From positions 1,364,001 to 1,428,000 of the forward strand of contig JACZZP010000002.1 in the NCBI GenBank assembly GCA_015183035.1: 64,000 nucleotides of DNA, given 5' to 3'. Under the pieces are notes generated by a model that saw nothing but the letters and a program-made list of their open reading frames with translations, was not told where the DNA came from and ran no database searches. The position numbers and the translations under genes were made by a program. This DNA is from Meloidogyne chitwoodi. Lineage: Eukaryota; Nematoda; Chromadorea; Rhabditida; Meloidogynidae. Position 1 is the stretch's first letter, and every line of letters starts with the position of its first letter. Shown piece after piece: positions 62,671-64,000 of the stretch.

Positions 62671-63690
62671 TTACTTAAATTTTCCATGTCTTATAAAATT
62701 TCCCATTCGAGAATCTTCCAACAACGAACGAACCATATAAACCTTAAAAAAATGTTTTTTTTAATTAAAAATAAATTTTAATTTACTTGAACACAACTGG
62801 CAAATATAAGGCAAAACAAATTAATTGCACTCCAAAAATTAATTCTTTCAAAAGCAACCTAAAAAAATTTAAATAAAAAAATGTATTAAAAAACCTCAAT
62901 AGAAAAACGATCTCTAGCCTCTATTGCACGAAATTGTGATTGCATTCTTTCAATTTCATTTAAATTTCCTTTTACTTTATTAGTAACTCTCTGACATGAT
63001 GGAAAGAATTTTAAATTTGTAAAAAATATATAAAAATTTTACATACATTGAAGGTTTCAAATTGTTCAGTCAAAAGACCACTATCCTTAGCAGATAATTT
63101 CATATCATAATCACTCAAATAATTTCCTTCTTTGTCCAACAAAAATATTTCGAAAAATACCTTTAAAATTTAATAAAAAAATTTTAAAATTAACAAAACT
63201 CGTTTTTCGCTGCTATAACTAAATGAATTATCAAAACAAATAGCATAATCTCCTCGTCCATTATGCTGTTCATCAAGAGCAATTCTAAAATAAATATACA
63301 TATTTGGAAATAATATAATTTACTTATGTGATCCGTCAGTCTTTTTCTGTTCAGAAACAATTATTACACCGCTAGGTGATTTAAGAGTAAAAGTAATATC
63401 ATTATCACCACCCTCAATTACCTAAAAATTAAATTTCTAAATTTATAAAAAAATAAAACCTGATAATCGACTTCAAATGAATTATATTTTAAATTAATAA
63501 TTGGTTGATAAATACATTCTATATGACCTGCTTCAATAACCATTGCCATAATTATTTCTTCTTGTTGCTGTGGATTTTGTATTGGAGGTGTAACTCCAGT
63601 AAAATGATCATTAAGAATTTGCTGATCTGCCCAAACAATGTATACAAATAAAATAAAATTTAATAAATTAAAAGAAAAATTAAATAACAT
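62671..63690 (-). CDS. p24/TMED cargo receptor (GOLD domain)
   Basis: A type I membrane protein of COPI/COPII vesicles that cycles between ER and Golgi and carries cargo. The start at 63690 gives a signal peptide (MLFNFSFNLLNFILFVYIVW, then A). The GOLD domain reads AGHIECIYQPIINLKYNSFEV, then DYQVIEGGDNDITFTLKSPS, SEQKKTDGSHKIAL, GDYAICFDNSFSYSSEKRVF and FEIFLLD. The pair Cys (HIEC) and Cys (AICFD) forms the GOLD disulfide in the family. A coiled-coil segment follows (NKVKGNLNEIERMQSQFRAI, EARDRFSIEVAFERINFW). A transmembrane helix (SAINLFCLIFASCVQVYMV) and a short cytosolic tail (RSLLEDSRMGNFIRHGKFK) complete it. The FCFDN/SEK motifs place it nearest the gamma subfamily (TMED1/5). Confidence 0.92.
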
Positions 63691-63786
63691 CTGAAATAAA
63701 AAAGAAATAAAAAAATTAAGTATAACATACCTATTTAATAAAAATTAAAAAACTAACCACACTTCGCGCCAGGTGTGCACTAAAAT

Positions 63787-64000
63787 GGTTCCCTATTCTT
63801 TCGTCACTAAACCTTTCGTCAAAACTTTTTGTCATGGCCCAGATCAGACCTGGATAATATTTATGTCATTCGAAAGAGCACGTCGAGCTGAGTCGAATGA
63901 GACCAAAATTAGCCTGCAAACACAATTTTGGGCCAAGATACAGGCCCCCAACTATCAAAACCCATACTTCCTATGGCTTTTCAATATTCAGGGGCCTGTT
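63787..64000. mobile_element. Partial repeat element at the window edge
   Basis: TTCGTCACTAAACC and TTTCGTCAAAACTTTTTGTC near 63800-63832 resemble the end subrepeats of E7. TCATTCGAAAGAGC near 63868, followed by GTCGAGCTGAGTC, matches the core motif of E1, E2 and E6. The right end lies beyond the window, so no target duplication can be checked. Confidence 0.6.

Overview
The window looks like nuclear DNA of a nematode, most likely a tylenchid plant parasite of the Meloidogyne type. The genome is very AT-rich, genes are cut by many tiny AT-only introns, and the gene set is animal: MED13, CPSF6, Prickle, YY1-like, TMED/p24, a FMRFamide-like peptide gene, nematode globins and a metazoan fused PAPS synthase. 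The genus is inferred from composition and gene style; no species-specific marker was tested.

Layout from left to right. A foldback transposon (108-738) is followed by non-coding DNA and then an 11-kb plus-strand gene for Mediator subunit 13 (2441-13654). After a 2-kb AT-rich gap come, on the minus strand, a serine-rich orphan gene (15660-16945), the neuropeptide gene flp-32 (17261-17805, very small exons), a second foldback element (18193-18582), two tandem nucleotide-sugar transporters (19468-23067), a small orphan and a thymidine kinase (24226-25079). A plus-strand peptide-type GPCR (26020-27841) is followed by the minus-strand bifunctional PAPS synthase (28069-31036), a third foldback element (31322-31954) and CPSF6 (33604-36746). 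A cluster of mobile elements lies at 36.9-38.3 kb and includes one element nested inside another. Next are minus-strand Prickle (38409-40667) and a delta-9-type acyl-CoA desaturase (41954-43956), one of whose introns is almost wholly a (AAATT)n array.

The right third holds a plus-strand Asn-rich coiled-coil gene (44453-48176), a small globin (48880-49484), an E3-binding-protein/PDHX-like gene (50861-52197) and an SLC17-type transporter (52629-54938). On the minus strand follow a YY1-like zinc-finger gene (55611-57599), a large foldback element with internal tandem repeats (57810-59257), a second globin with a myristoylation-type N-terminus (59514-61148), a TPR protein (61836-62407) and a p24/TMED cargo receptor (62671-63690). 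The right edge holds part of another repeat.

The genes form no single pathway; this is an ordinary mixed stretch of animal chromosome. Two groupings are suggestive. UDP-sugar transporters, PAPS synthase and a p24 receptor all serve the secretory pathway. Two globins of different type occur 10 kb apart. The most notable signal is the mobile DNA: six inverted-repeat elements whose termini start with G (five of the six with GG on at least one end) and which are flanked by 8-bp (one possibly 9-bp) target duplications. Some have unrelated ends but share internal sequence, and no transposase gene is present in the window.
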